Origin: CAZGMJ01 sp964526785
GTDB taxonomy: Bacteria; Planctomycetota; Phycisphaerae; Sedimentisphaerales; Anaerobacaceae
Direction of reading: 5' to 3'
DNA: 46,021 nt
NCBI GenBank assembly: GCA_964526785.1
Contig: CAZGMJ010000043.1
Location: 1-46,021 of the forward strand
Shown piece after piece: positions 9,208 through 16,368 of the stretch (the stretch's first letter is position 1; each line of letters starts with the position of its first letter). Below the pieces are notes generated by a model. That model was not told where the DNA came from. It did no database searches and saw nothing but the letters and a program-made list of their open reading frames with translations. A program made the position numbers and the translations under genes.

Positions 9208-10749
9208 TTACGGCCTGCTGCGGCCAGATTCTTCAATTCGCTCCAACAGTGCGGTCAGCCGCCGGACCTTTTCCGGATGAAGGTCGTAGAGATTCTCCGA
9301 CTCGGTCGGATCTCTTTCGAGATTGAATAACTGGCCCGCTGGTTTGTTCGGGTCCGGCTGCCTTGCTTTGCTGCCGATTCCGCCTCCATGCTGAGCGAGA
9401 ATCAGTTTCCAGGGACCCTGGCGTATCGCCATTTCGCCCGTATAGCTGTCGTTGACGATGGCTTCTCGAACCGGTCCGGCGGCGGGTTGCCCGAGCAGTG
9501 CGGGCAGGAGGCTGAAGCTATCCTCGGCGGCATGCGACGGGAGTCGTTCGCCCAGCAATTCTGCAGCGGTGGCCATCATATCGGTCGTAGCGACAAGCTG
9601 ATCGCTGGTTCGGCCGGGGCGAATGCGGCCGGGCCAGCGGACCAGAAACGGGACGCGGTGACCGCCTTCGTAGATTTCCGTCTTCTGGCCGCGCCAGGGT
9701 CCATTGGCGCGATGGCCGTCATAGTCCACGAAATCGGCGGGCCGGTAGCCCCTTGCGACGGCGCCGTTGTCGCTCGAAAACATTACAATGGTATTGTCGG
9801 CAAGTCCCTTGCGGTCGAGCGTATCGAGGATTTGTCCGACCGACCAATCGAGCTCGTGGATGAAGTCGCCATAGGCACCGATCCGGCTTGTGTCGCGGAA
9901 ACGGGGATTGGGCCGGACGGGGCTGTGCACGTTGCGCTGAGCGAAATAGAGGAAGAAGGGCTTGTCCGCGGCCCGTGCTTCGAGGTAGTCGACGGCTTCT
10001 TCGGTCAGTCGAATCGCAAGGTCTTCATGCTCGTAGGAGAAATCATCTGTGCCTTCGAACGTATGCCAGGGAGTATGGCCTTCGCGCGGCCGCCCGGTGT
10101 AGGGCAGGCGGTATTCTTCGTTCTTCTTGTCGAGGACAAGCCTGATCCGGTCGGCGGGTTTGCGGCCCACGATGTCATGGTTGCGGATATAGACGTGCGG
10201 GAACTGCCCGACGTGAGGGATGCCGAAGAAGTAGTCGAAACCGACCTCCAGAGGGCCGGGCTTGAGCGGACGGTTGTAGTCCGGGCCGTAGACATCGTCC
10301 CAGCCCGGTCCGCCCGGCCTGCCGAATGCGAGATGCCACTTTCCAATGCATGCGGTGGTGTAGCCGCTGCGCTTCATCAGTTTCGGCAAGGTGAGTCTGT
10401 CGGTGTCGATCAAGAGCGGATCGGTGGACCAGACGCAACTGGTGCCCGCCCAGGTTCGCCAGCAGTATCTACCCGTCAGGAGGTTGTAGCGACTGGGGGT
10501 GCAGACGGAAGACGGCGAGTGGGCGTCAGTGAATCGCACACCCTCGCGGGCGAGACGGTCGATGTTCGGCGTGGAGACTTTCGTCGCTCCGTAACAGCCG
10601 AGATCGCCATACCCCAGATCGTCGGCGAAGATAAGAACGAGATTCGGCGGCCTGGAGGTTCCGGCGGCAGTAAGCGAACGGCTCCAAGCAGGAGCCAGAG
10701 TTGCAAGCGCCGAGAGCCTCAAGAAACCTCTGCGGGTCATCTTGTGCAT
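9208..10749 (-). CDS. S1-family sulfatase with Tat-like leader
   Basis: 513 aa. The N-terminus has a twin-arginine-like leader (TRRGFLRLS) followed by NLVLIFADDLGYGDLGC, the metal-binding start of the alkaline-phosphatase-superfamily fold. The formylglycine signature CTPSR has its cysteine at residue 83, and GKWHL and the FSSDNGA block (calcium/sulfate site) are present. A C-terminal subdomain ends in LFNLERDPTESENL, typical of arylsulfatase A-like enzymes. Activity needs formylglycine formation by an FGE-type enzyme, which is not encoded in this window. The ATG at 10749 has GAGAGGAC upstream; an internal Met4 is an alternative. It converges on the beta-propeller gene and lies 152 nt downstream of the sugar-isomerase-like gene on the same strand. 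Confidence 0.9.
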   Translation of the reverse strand: MHKMTRRGFLRLSALATLAPAWSRSLTAAGTSRPPNLVLIFADDLGYGDLGCYGATKVSTPNIDRLAREGVRFTDAHSPSSVCTPSRYNLLTGRYCWRTWAGTSCVWSTDPLLIDTDRLTLPKLMKRSGYTTACIGKWHLAFGRPGGPGWDDVYGPDYNRPLKPGPLEVGFDYFFGIPHVGQFPHVYIRNHDIVGRKPADRIRLVLDKKNEEYRLPYTGRPREGHTPWHTFEGTDDFSYEHEDLAIRLTEEAVDYLEARAADKPFFLYFAQRNVHSPVRPNPRFRDTSRIGAYGDFIHELDWSVGQILDTLDRKGLADNTIVMFSSDNGAVARGYRPADFVDYDGHRANGPWRGQKTEIYEGGHRVPFLVRWPGRIRPGRTSDQLVATTDMMATAAELLGERLPSHAAEDSFSLLPALLGQPAAGPVREAIVNDSYTGEMAIRQGPWKLILAQHGGGIGSKARQPDPNKPAGQLFNLERDPTESENLYDLHPEKVRRLTALLERIEESGRSRP

Positions 10750-10901
10750 AGCTGCTGTCCTCTCTGTCGATCACGAAGCAAGCCGGGCACCCGCCGATGA
10801 TACGCCATCATCCGGAGCGTCATCCGGCATTGTCCCAGATATCAGTGGTTGCCAGCAGCATGGACTGCGAGCAGCGAGTCGACGGCTGACGCAACAGCGG
10901 C

Positions 10902-12335
10902 CTAGCCTTCTTCGATGACATTCATGCCCATCAGGCGGGCGAGATGTCTGGCACTGTCCATGTGGTCGCCATAGAATACGACGCGGTGCAGCAGGGTCAT
11001 GGCGTCTTCGGTCTCCAGCGCGCTGCTCCAGTTGGCGGCCATCGTCGCGGCATCCCGGACCTTCGTGACAATCTGCGTTCGACAACCATGTACCGCTTTT
11101 TCCGGGACCTCTATGATCTCGCCGGTGGAGGCCAGTATCGTATCGAGGTTGATCATTTTGGTACGTGTGATCGTCTCGCCCAGGCGATACTGAATCTCGG
11201 GGACACAGCCACTGCCGGCGACTTCCGAATGTCCGCGAAGCAGATACGGTGCATCCTCGCCGTCCGGCCCATCCATCTTGAGCGGCGCGGTGCAATGTGC
11301 AGTCCACAAGACATTTCGGGAGGTATCGAAGGTTGCGTTGCCCTGGAAGCCCGGCTTATCGATCATGTACTGAAACAGCATCATCGTCAGCAGGGAGTCC
11401 ATATCTCCTTCACACGCGGCGGGGATTCCCGCGTCGCGCAGGCGGGTGAACCCGAGACAAGGGAACCCCTTATTGAGCCATCCCATGCACGTACCGACGG
11501 CCAACCCCTGGGCCTGCTCCTTATCCATCAATCTCTGCAGCGCGATGCTCACCCGGGCGGCCTTGCTGATGTCCTCGGCATTCGGTTCGATGGTTTCTTT
11601 GGCATTTTTTGTCCAGACTTCGGCCTCGGCGCGAACCGCGTCTTCGGGCACCGTGGCGAGCATTTCGGTGAAGGCCTTTTCATCCATGCCGACCACTTCG
11701 GCGCCGAGCCGCTTTTTCACCTCGTCGGGGGACTGGGCCTGTTTTGTGCCCCGAGCGGGCGGGAACAGCAGAATGCGCGTCTGCTTCATCATCGGGATAA
11801 CGCGCAGTATGCGAAGCGCCCGTTCCAGTTCATCGTAATCCCTGGTGGCGAAGAGACTGACGGGGTGGCCCTGGCGGTGCCAGCGCGGCGCGTACATCCA
11901 GTCATGTCCGCTGGCGGGCAGGGAAAAGAAAATCATCGGATGGCCCCCACTTAGAACAGGCTGGACAACGCGCGTCAGAGCGAAATTGCGGACGTTGACA
12001 GCCAGTACGGGAGCGTGCGGTCCGGCCTTTTTCAACAGGGCCGAGGTCTGTTCGGGGCTGGTGGAGGAACCCATTATCAGTTCAATGTTGCCCAGTTGCT
12101 TCTCCGCTTTGGCCATGCGGGCTTTGGCGGCCGCGATCTGACCGTCGTCCGCTCCCCAGTCGCGATCGCGCGGGGCGGGACGGCCCGTGAAGATCACGCA
12201 AATCCGCGATTTAGCCATAGGATGGCTGCGGGGGGAGTCGGCAGCCCATGCGTGCGTCCACCCTGCACCAGCCAGCATCAATCCACTCGCTACCCCTGTG
12301 CTCAGAAACTCGCGTCGCGTGCAGTGTTCACACAT
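10902..12335 (-). CDS. Tat-exported protein with L-fucose/L-arabinose isomerase fold
   Basis: 477 aa. The start is the ATG at 12335, preceded by GGAGG (12344-12348) at 8 nt; the frame extends 15 codons upstream without support. The leader (TRREFLSTG, then a mild hydrophobic stretch ending AWAADSP) is a twin-arginine signal. The body resembles the FucI/AraA family: an N-terminal alpha/beta part, then CEGDMDSLLTMMLFQYM, then a strand with AHCTAP (near residue 345) matching the 'HCG' block of L-fucose isomerase C-terminal domains, then RGHSEVAGSGCVPEIQYRLG. Isomerases of this fold are cytosolic and Mn-dependent, so an exported member is unusual. It might act as an isomerase on a released sugar or have taken another role. 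Confidence 0.6.
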   Translation of the reverse strand: MCEHCTRREFLSTGVASGLMLAGAGWTHAWAADSPRSHPMAKSRICVIFTGRPAPRDRDWGADDGQIAAAKARMAKAEKQLGNIELIMGSSTSPEQTSALLKKAGPHAPVLAVNVRNFALTRVVQPVLSGGHPMIFFSLPASGHDWMYAPRWHRQGHPVSLFATRDYDELERALRILRVIPMMKQTRILLFPPARGTKQAQSPDEVKKRLGAEVVGMDEKAFTEMLATVPEDAVRAEAEVWTKNAKETIEPNAEDISKAARVSIALQRLMDKEQAQGLAVGTCMGWLNKGFPCLGFTRLRDAGIPAACEGDMDSLLTMMLFQYMIDKPGFQGNATFDTSRNVLWTAHCTAPLKMDGPDGEDAPYLLRGHSEVAGSGCVPEIQYRLGETITRTKMINLDTILASTGEIIEVPEKAVHGCRTQIVTKVRDAATMAANWSSALETEDAMTLLHRVVFYGDHMDSARHLARLMGMNVIEEG

Positions 12336-12392
12336 GGTACTAACCTCCAAAAGAACCAGTAGCAGGATATACGGATGCACATCACATCAGCG

Positions 12393-12421
12393 ACTATAGC
12401 AGCGGGAACTGCCACGTTCAA
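12393..12421 (-). promoter_or_regulatory. Predicted promoter of the isomerase-like gene
   Basis: On the minus strand: TTGAAC (12416-12421), 17-nt spacer, TATAGT (12393-12398). The predicted start near 12386 would give a 5' leader of about 50 nt. The sulfatase at 9208-10749 may be read from the same promoter, since its own 152-nt upstream gap shows only a lone TATCAT. Confidence 0.5.
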
Positions 12422-12501
12422 GCGCGGAAAGCGACGTTCTTAATGAAAACTAACGCCCATGGGACTGAGACCAGGACCGATGACGAACGATCCGGGAGCT
12501 G

Positions 12502-13107
12502 CTAATCCAGTTCCTGTCTGCCCAGAATCGCGTCGGTCAGTATCTTGCCGCTGGCGTACTCGATGCTGCTTCCGGTCGGCAGTCCACGGGCCAGTCTGGT
12601 GATCTTCACGCCGATGCTCCGCAGCAGCGAACTGATATACAGGGCCGTTCCGTCGCCTTCCATATTGGGATTCGTGGCCATCACAATCTCCTGCACATCG
12701 TCCCTGCGGACGCGCTGGACAAGCTGCTCGATGGTCAGATCGCCGGGTTCGACGCCTTCGAGCGGTGCGATATGCCCGCCGAGAACATGGTACACCCACT
12801 TGCACGCCCCCGTTTTTTCCAGCGCGATGATATCTTTGGGTTGCTCGACGACGCATATCAGACCCTTGTCGCGGCGCTCATCGGAGCAAATCGGACAGAT
12901 CTGCCGCTCGGACAGATTGAAGCATATCTCACAGCGGCCGATCTTGCTTTTGACATCGCGTATGGCGTCGGCAAGTTTCATGGCTTCGGCGGGCCGGGCT
13001 TTGAGCACGTGGAAGGCCAGCCGCTCGGCCGTCTTGGGCCCGATTCCGGGCAGCCTTCCGAATTCCTCGATCAATCGGTTCAGTGATTCGGTGTATACTT
13101 CAGTCAT
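12502..13107 (-). CDS. recR: Recombination mediator protein RecR
   Basis: 201 aa, the usual length for RecR. RecR works with RecF/RecO to load RecA at gapped DNA in the cytoplasm. The helix-hairpin-helix is at about residues 10-30 (RLPGIGPKTAERLAFHVLK), the four-cysteine zinc site is Cys59/62/71/74, and the Toprim domain follows with CVVEQPKDIIALEKT and a C-terminal RLARGLPTGSSIEYA block. The open frame runs upstream to 13380, but homology begins at the ATG at 13107, where AAAGGG lies about 10 nt upstream; the predicted promoter at 13151-13179 also excludes the longer form. Neither dnaX nor the ybaB/ebfC gene, common neighbours elsewhere, is adjacent. Confidence 0.95.
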   Translation of the reverse strand: MTEVYTESLNRLIEEFGRLPGIGPKTAERLAFHVLKARPAEAMKLADAIRDVKSKIGRCEICFNLSERQICPICSDERRDKGLICVVEQPKDIIALEKTGACKWVYHVLGGHIAPLEGVEPGDLTIEQLVQRVRRDDVQEIVMATNPNMEGDGTALYISSLLRSIGVKITRLARGLPTGSSIEYASGKILTDAILGRQELD

Positions 13108-13150
13108 GCGAAAGACCCTTTCATCGATCATCCAAGCCCACCGCCGGCGC

Positions 13151-13179
13151 ACCATACACCACGGGGGCAGCGATGTCAA
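13151..13179 (-). promoter_or_regulatory. Predicted recR promoter
   Basis: On the minus strand: a perfect TTGACA (13174-13179), 17-nt spacer, and TATGGT (13151-13156). Predicted start near 13144, leaving about a 37-nt leader before recR. Confidence 0.45.
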
Positions 13180-13243
13180 CGCATGCGGTTTCCGTTGCTC
13201 CGCTCGGGCGTTGGTTTGCGTCTGCTCAGCAACATCGAGGTGC

Positions 13244-13272
13244 TTGCAACCCCGCCTTCGAGCGTTTACTAT
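13244..13272 (+). promoter_or_regulatory. Possible promoter of the ECF sigma gene
   Basis: TTGCAA (13244-13249), 17-nt spacer, TACTAT (13267-13272); each hexamer matches consensus at 4 of 6. ECF sigma genes are often self-regulated, so the true promoter may have a different, ECF-type consensus that I cannot identify. Confidence 0.3.
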
Positions 13273-13293
13273 TGCATGCCAAGGCGAAAGGGG

Positions 13294-13310
13294 ATCACAT
13301 CGTTTGTGAT
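13294..13310. promoter_or_regulatory. Operator-like perfect dyad ATCACA-N5-TGTGAT
   Basis: Perfect 6-bp inverted repeat with a 5-nt centre, 22 bp downstream of the possible -10 and 47 bp upstream of the sigma-factor ATG. It could be an operator (repressor in the transcribed leader) or a short RNA hairpin. Its half-sites face opposite to a CRP site. Confidence 0.35.
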
Positions 13311-13356
13311 ATCCGTCCTTTGCAGCGTTTGCGCATGCGTGTTCGGATAATGTCCG

Positions 13357-13935
13357 ATGGCGACCGAGGATAAGCCTCACAAAGCCAATGCATCAGATAT
13401 CGAGCGGCTGATCGATCAGCACACGGAAGTTTTGTATCTATACGCACTGATGCGTCTGGGCGACGAGAGCCAGGCAGAGGATATGGTGCAGGAGACATTT
13501 CTGGCGGCGCTGCAAAACTGGGATACTTTCAGCGGAGCCTCCACACACCGCACATGGCTCATCGGCATCCTCCGCCACAAGATACTCGATCACTTCCGGC
13601 GGAGGCGACAGACCGCGTGTCTTGACAACACCGCGTGGAAAGCCGACCATTTCAGCAAAAGGAAGCACTGGAAGGACAAGATGCTCAACTGGAAGGGGGA
13701 CCCGGCAAAGCTGGCGGAAAACGGGGAATTCTGGGACGTCCTCCGACAGTGCATGCACGAACTGCCCGAGAGTATGGTGCACGCTTTTATCATGCGGGAA
13801 CTGGAAGGAATGACAAGCGCACAAATATGTAAGCATCTGCAGATCTCGGAGACTAATTTATGGGTACGACTACACCGCGCCCGGCTGCAGCTTCGCCGTT
13901 GTCTGGAGCTGAACTGGTTTGCGGGGAAGGACTGA
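13357..13935 (+). CDS. ECF-family RNA polymerase sigma factor
   Basis: 192 aa, normal for an ECF sigma. Region 2 (about residues 12-80) shows the core-binding and -10 recognition helices (LYALMRLGDESQAEDMVQETFLAAL, then THRTWLIGILRHKILDHFRRRR). Region 4 (about 130-185) shows MVHAFIMRELEGMTSAQICKHL and an Asn/Leu-rich recognition helix ending VRLHRARLQLRRCL. No extra C-terminal domain is present. The ATG at 13357 lacks a strong Shine-Dalgarno, but region 2 begins only about 12 residues later, so the start cannot be much further downstream. Its stop lies 3 nt before the anti-sigma start, implying coupled translation. The regulon is unknown. Confidence 0.9.
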   Translation: MATEDKPHKANASDIERLIDQHTEVLYLYALMRLGDESQAEDMVQETFLAALQNWDTFSGASTHRTWLIGILRHKILDHFRRRRQTACLDNTAWKADHFSKRKHWKDKMLNWKGDPAKLAENGEFWDVLRQCMHELPESMVHAFIMRELEGMTSAQICKHLQISETNLWVRLHRARLQLRRCLELNWFAGKD

Positions 13936-13938
13936 TTC

Positions 13939-14253
13939 ATGGGCCGAAGCAGAATTTCGAAAATCCGGCATATCATGAGCCTTCGATGCGACGAGGCCTC
14001 GCAGTTGATCTCCGCATGTCAGGAACGTTCACTCGATACGAGCGAACGTTGGGCATTGTCCTTTCATCTGCTAATCTGCAGAGCATGCCGGCGGTACAGA
14101 AAGCAACTGGCGCTTTTGCGGCGACTGCTCCACGCGATGTCGCACCCGTCCTTTTATGAAACAGCCGGACCATCCTTCTTGTCTGCGGAGCATTCACACG
14201 CCCTGAAGAAAAGAATCTCCACAAAACTACAAAAAGGCGGAGATTCGATGTAA
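13939..14253 (+). CDS. Zinc-finger anti-sigma factor (ZAS domain)
   Basis: 104 aa. It contains the ZAS zinc site: Cys17, then His43-x3-Cys47-x2-Cys50 (in FHLLICRACR). ZAS proteins bind and hold their cognate ECF sigma factor. The protein lacks a transmembrane segment after the zinc domain, so it is predicted cytoplasmic and soluble, unlike many membrane-bound anti-sigmas. GGGGAAGG (13923-13930) lies 8 nt before the ATG. An in-frame Met13 is a possible alternative start. Location 3 nt after the sigma gene and the zinc signature make the pairing firm, although the inducing signal is unknown; soluble ZAS proteins often respond to thiol redox stress (established for RsrA-like proteins, inferred here). 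Confidence 0.8.
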   Translation: MGRSRISKIRHIMSLRCDEASQLISACQERSLDTSERWALSFHLLICRACRRYRKQLALLRRLLHAMSHPSFYETAGPSFLSAEHSHALKKRISTKLQKGGDSM

Positions 14254-14494
14254 GCACCTGCCCCTCTTGTGCGACTCACCTGTGCGTTACAAAAGTCGTT
14301 CGGCACCTGACGCAACTTTTGGAAAGAACCGGCCACGGTCATATGTGGCTACCGCCGGTGATGGGTAATTCATGCGATCCATCAATTGAACCGCTATCGG
14401 CGCTACTTCGCTAAACTCAAAGGGACATGTTCTGCGACCCGGGGCAACTTTTCGGGTATGGGAATGTCCTGAATGTAAAAAGGAGAATAAGGAA

Positions 14495-14938
14495 ATGAAG
14501 AAGACATATCTAGTTATCGCAGCAACTTTACTCGTGGCCGTTTTGACGGTAGCAGTTGTCGAGGCCAAAGTTATTCGCGATGCAATCTGGGCCGACGGGG
14601 AACTGTTCGGCGTCACCATCACGCCCAATGACGTTCCGAAGAGGGGGCCGTTTGATGTGATATACAATTTCGGCAACAGCGGTCTGGACGGACAACGCGG
14701 TATTTCAGAGACCAAACCAGGGGACAGGGATTACAACGGAGGCCGCTGGGAGGTCTTACCCGTCACATTTACGGAAGAAGGCAAGGACGTGCACGATCCG
14801 GACGGCGACGGTACGGTGAACTTCGAACTGAAGTCCGCTGAAGCAGTAATGGATCATGTGGTTCTGGGGCATCTGACGGTGGGGGATCCTGTTCGCTATT
14901 TCGTGTGCCCGCTACATCCCCAGAAGAACGAAGAGTAA
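14495..14938 (+). CDS. Small exported protein with one calcium-loop-like motif
   Basis: 147 aa. The start ATG at 14495 has AAGGAG and AAGGAA just upstream. A Sec signal peptide (residues 1-24, ending VEA) leads a short beta-rich domain. Residues 101-112 read DPDGDGTVNFEL, resembling an EF-hand/dockerin calcium loop whose last position is Leu instead of Glu. A single Cys138 lies near the C-terminus. I do not recognise the family. It is 241 nt downstream of the anti-sigma gene and closed by a strong terminator, so it may be a separate unit; membership of the sigma regulon is only a guess. Confidence 0.7.
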   Translation: MKKTYLVIAATLLVAVLTVAVVEAKVIRDAIWADGELFGVTITPNDVPKRGPFDVIYNFGNSGLDGQRGISETKPGDRDYNGGRWEVLPVTFTEEGKDVHDPDGDGTVNFELKSAEAVMDHVVLGHLTVGDPVRYFVCPLHPQKNEE

Positions 14939-15001
14939 ATGCACTGCACTTGCTGTAAAGGATGAGTATGTGGCAGCAGCAAGCTAAATCGTTCTGTGGG
15001 G

Positions 15002-15031
15002 AAAGGGGTTCGATCAGCGAGCCCCTTTTTT
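15002..15031 (+). terminator. Intrinsic terminator
   Basis: An 11-bp stem (AAAGGGGTTCG with CGAGCCCCTTT, one G-U pair) closes a 5-nt loop (ATCAG) and runs into six T residues. It ends the small exported-protein gene 64 nt upstream and separates it from the thioredoxin-like gene. Confidence 0.85.
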
Positions 15032-15053
15032 CTACGCGGGTTTTACGTGCTTA

Positions 15054-15082
15054 TTGATGCGACTCAGCAATTGCCGTATATC
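15054..15082 (+). promoter_or_regulatory. Possible promoter of the thioredoxin-DM13 pair
   Basis: TTGATG (15054-15059), 17-nt spacer, TATATC (15077-15082), right after the terminator. Each hexamer matches 4 of 6 positions; a second AT-rich area (TATAAG near 15133) is an alternative. Confidence 0.3.
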
Positions 15083-15228
15083 GATTAAGGATTTTCCTCA
15101 TAACACTCATAGAAGCAGATAGATACAGTCGTATAAGAGATGATAGGCTTTGGTCGCAGATACAGCCTCATTCTGTGCGGTCTGCGGCTTGTCATCGCAC
15201 GAAAGCGGCTCATATGGAGCAGGGCTTT

Positions 15229-16332
15229 ATGCAGCGATCATTGAAAGCACTTCTTTCTGTTTGCATGTGGATCGGATTTGTGTTTCTGGTTCGGTCGCAA
15301 CTTCCGGTTGAGTCATCCGCAGCGCGGCAGGCGGCGACACCGAGCGTGCTGACGATGACGCTTCGCGCCAGGTCGGTACAGGAACATCTGGGGCTGGATC
15401 GGGATCAGATATCGCGACTGCAGAGCGAACTGATCAAGGTTGAGACTCCGCTGTGGCGTTTGCGAGATCTGCCGGAGGCCGAGCAATCGGAGAAAGCCGG
15501 GCCGCTGTTGCGGGAGTTCAGCGAGGCAACGTCGCGCATTCTGCTGCCGCATCAGCGAGACCGACTCCACGAATTGATTCTCCAGGCTCAGGGCATTCGC
15601 GCCGTGGCGATGCCGAGCGTGGCCGGGCGTTTGCGATTGACGACCGCTCAGCGAGCCGGCATCGGCGATATCCTCCGCGATCTGGACCGACAGCTTGCGG
15701 AGACTGGTGGCAGGAATCCCGCGGCGCTCGATGCTGCGAGGGGGGACGAACTACGTGCTGAGGCCGAACGGCAGATTTTCGATTTGCTCGGCGCAGGCCA
15801 GCGGCGCGTTCTCAATCGTATGGTGGGTCCGCCATTCGACTTTGCAACGATTCGGCATATCGCCTGCAAGGCCCCTGACGTTCGCGGCATCGAAGCCTGG
15901 ATCAATTCCGAACCGCTGACGCTCGGCCAGTTGGAGGGCAAGGTGGTGGCACTACATTTCTACACATTCGGCTGTATCAACTGCATCCGAAATCTGCCTC
16001 ATTATAATGCATGGTATAAAGGGTTTCCGAAAGATCGCTTCGTCGTTCTCGGCATTCACACGCCCGAGACAAAAGGCGAGCATGATATTGCGCGGGTGCG
16101 AAGAAAGGCTGAAGAAGCCGAAATGCAGTACCCGCTAGCGGTCGACAACAAGGAAGAAACGTGGAAGGCCTGGGCCAATCATGTGTGGCCCGCGGTGTAT
16201 CTTATCGACAAGGAGGGCTTCGTTCGCTACTGGTGGTACGGCGAACTGAACTGGCAACAGATCGAAGGCGAGAAGTGGATGCGCCGCAGAATACGGGAGT
16301 TACTGGCCGAGGATGTTCGGCGGCGCCCCTGA
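15229..16332 (+). CDS. Exported thioredoxin-like protein with helical N-terminal domain
   Basis: 367 aa. The frame opens with a GTG at 15175; the ATG at 15229 is preferred because GGAG (15216-15219) precedes it and a signal anchor/peptide starts there (SLKALLSVCMWIGFVFLV). Residues about 40-200 are helical, with LTTAQR and LGLDRDQISRLQSEL segments reminiscent of the LTxxQ motifs of Spy/CpxP-type periplasmic proteins. The C-terminal domain (about 215-365) is an AhpC/TlpA-like thioredoxin fold with CINC at Cys249/Cys252, VVALHFYTFG before it and a VWPAVYLID cis-Pro strand. It probably carries out thiol-disulfide exchange outside the cytoplasm. It is 36 nt upstream of the DM13-Spondin_N gene, likely one operon. 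Confidence 0.8.
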   Translation: MQRSLKALLSVCMWIGFVFLVRSQLPVESSAARQAATPSVLTMTLRARSVQEHLGLDRDQISRLQSELIKVETPLWRLRDLPEAEQSEKAGPLLREFSEATSRILLPHQRDRLHELILQAQGIRAVAMPSVAGRLRLTTAQRAGIGDILRDLDRQLAETGGRNPAALDAARGDELRAEAERQIFDLLGAGQRRVLNRMVGPPFDFATIRHIACKAPDVRGIEAWINSEPLTLGQLEGKVVALHFYTFGCINCIRNLPHYNAWYKGFPKDRFVVLGIHTPETKGEHDIARVRRKAEEAEMQYPLAVDNKEETWKAWANHVWPAVYLIDKEGFVRYWWYGELNWQQIEGEKWMRRRIRELLAEDVRRRP

Positions 16333-16368
16333 AAGAGCACGTCAACGCTGACGTAGAAGGGACAAAAT

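Noticed and set aside
13294..13310. CRP site in the ECF sigma leader
   Set aside because: The half-sites are everted (ATCACA then TGTGAT), opposite to the CRP arrangement; kept as an operator-like dyad of unknown binder.
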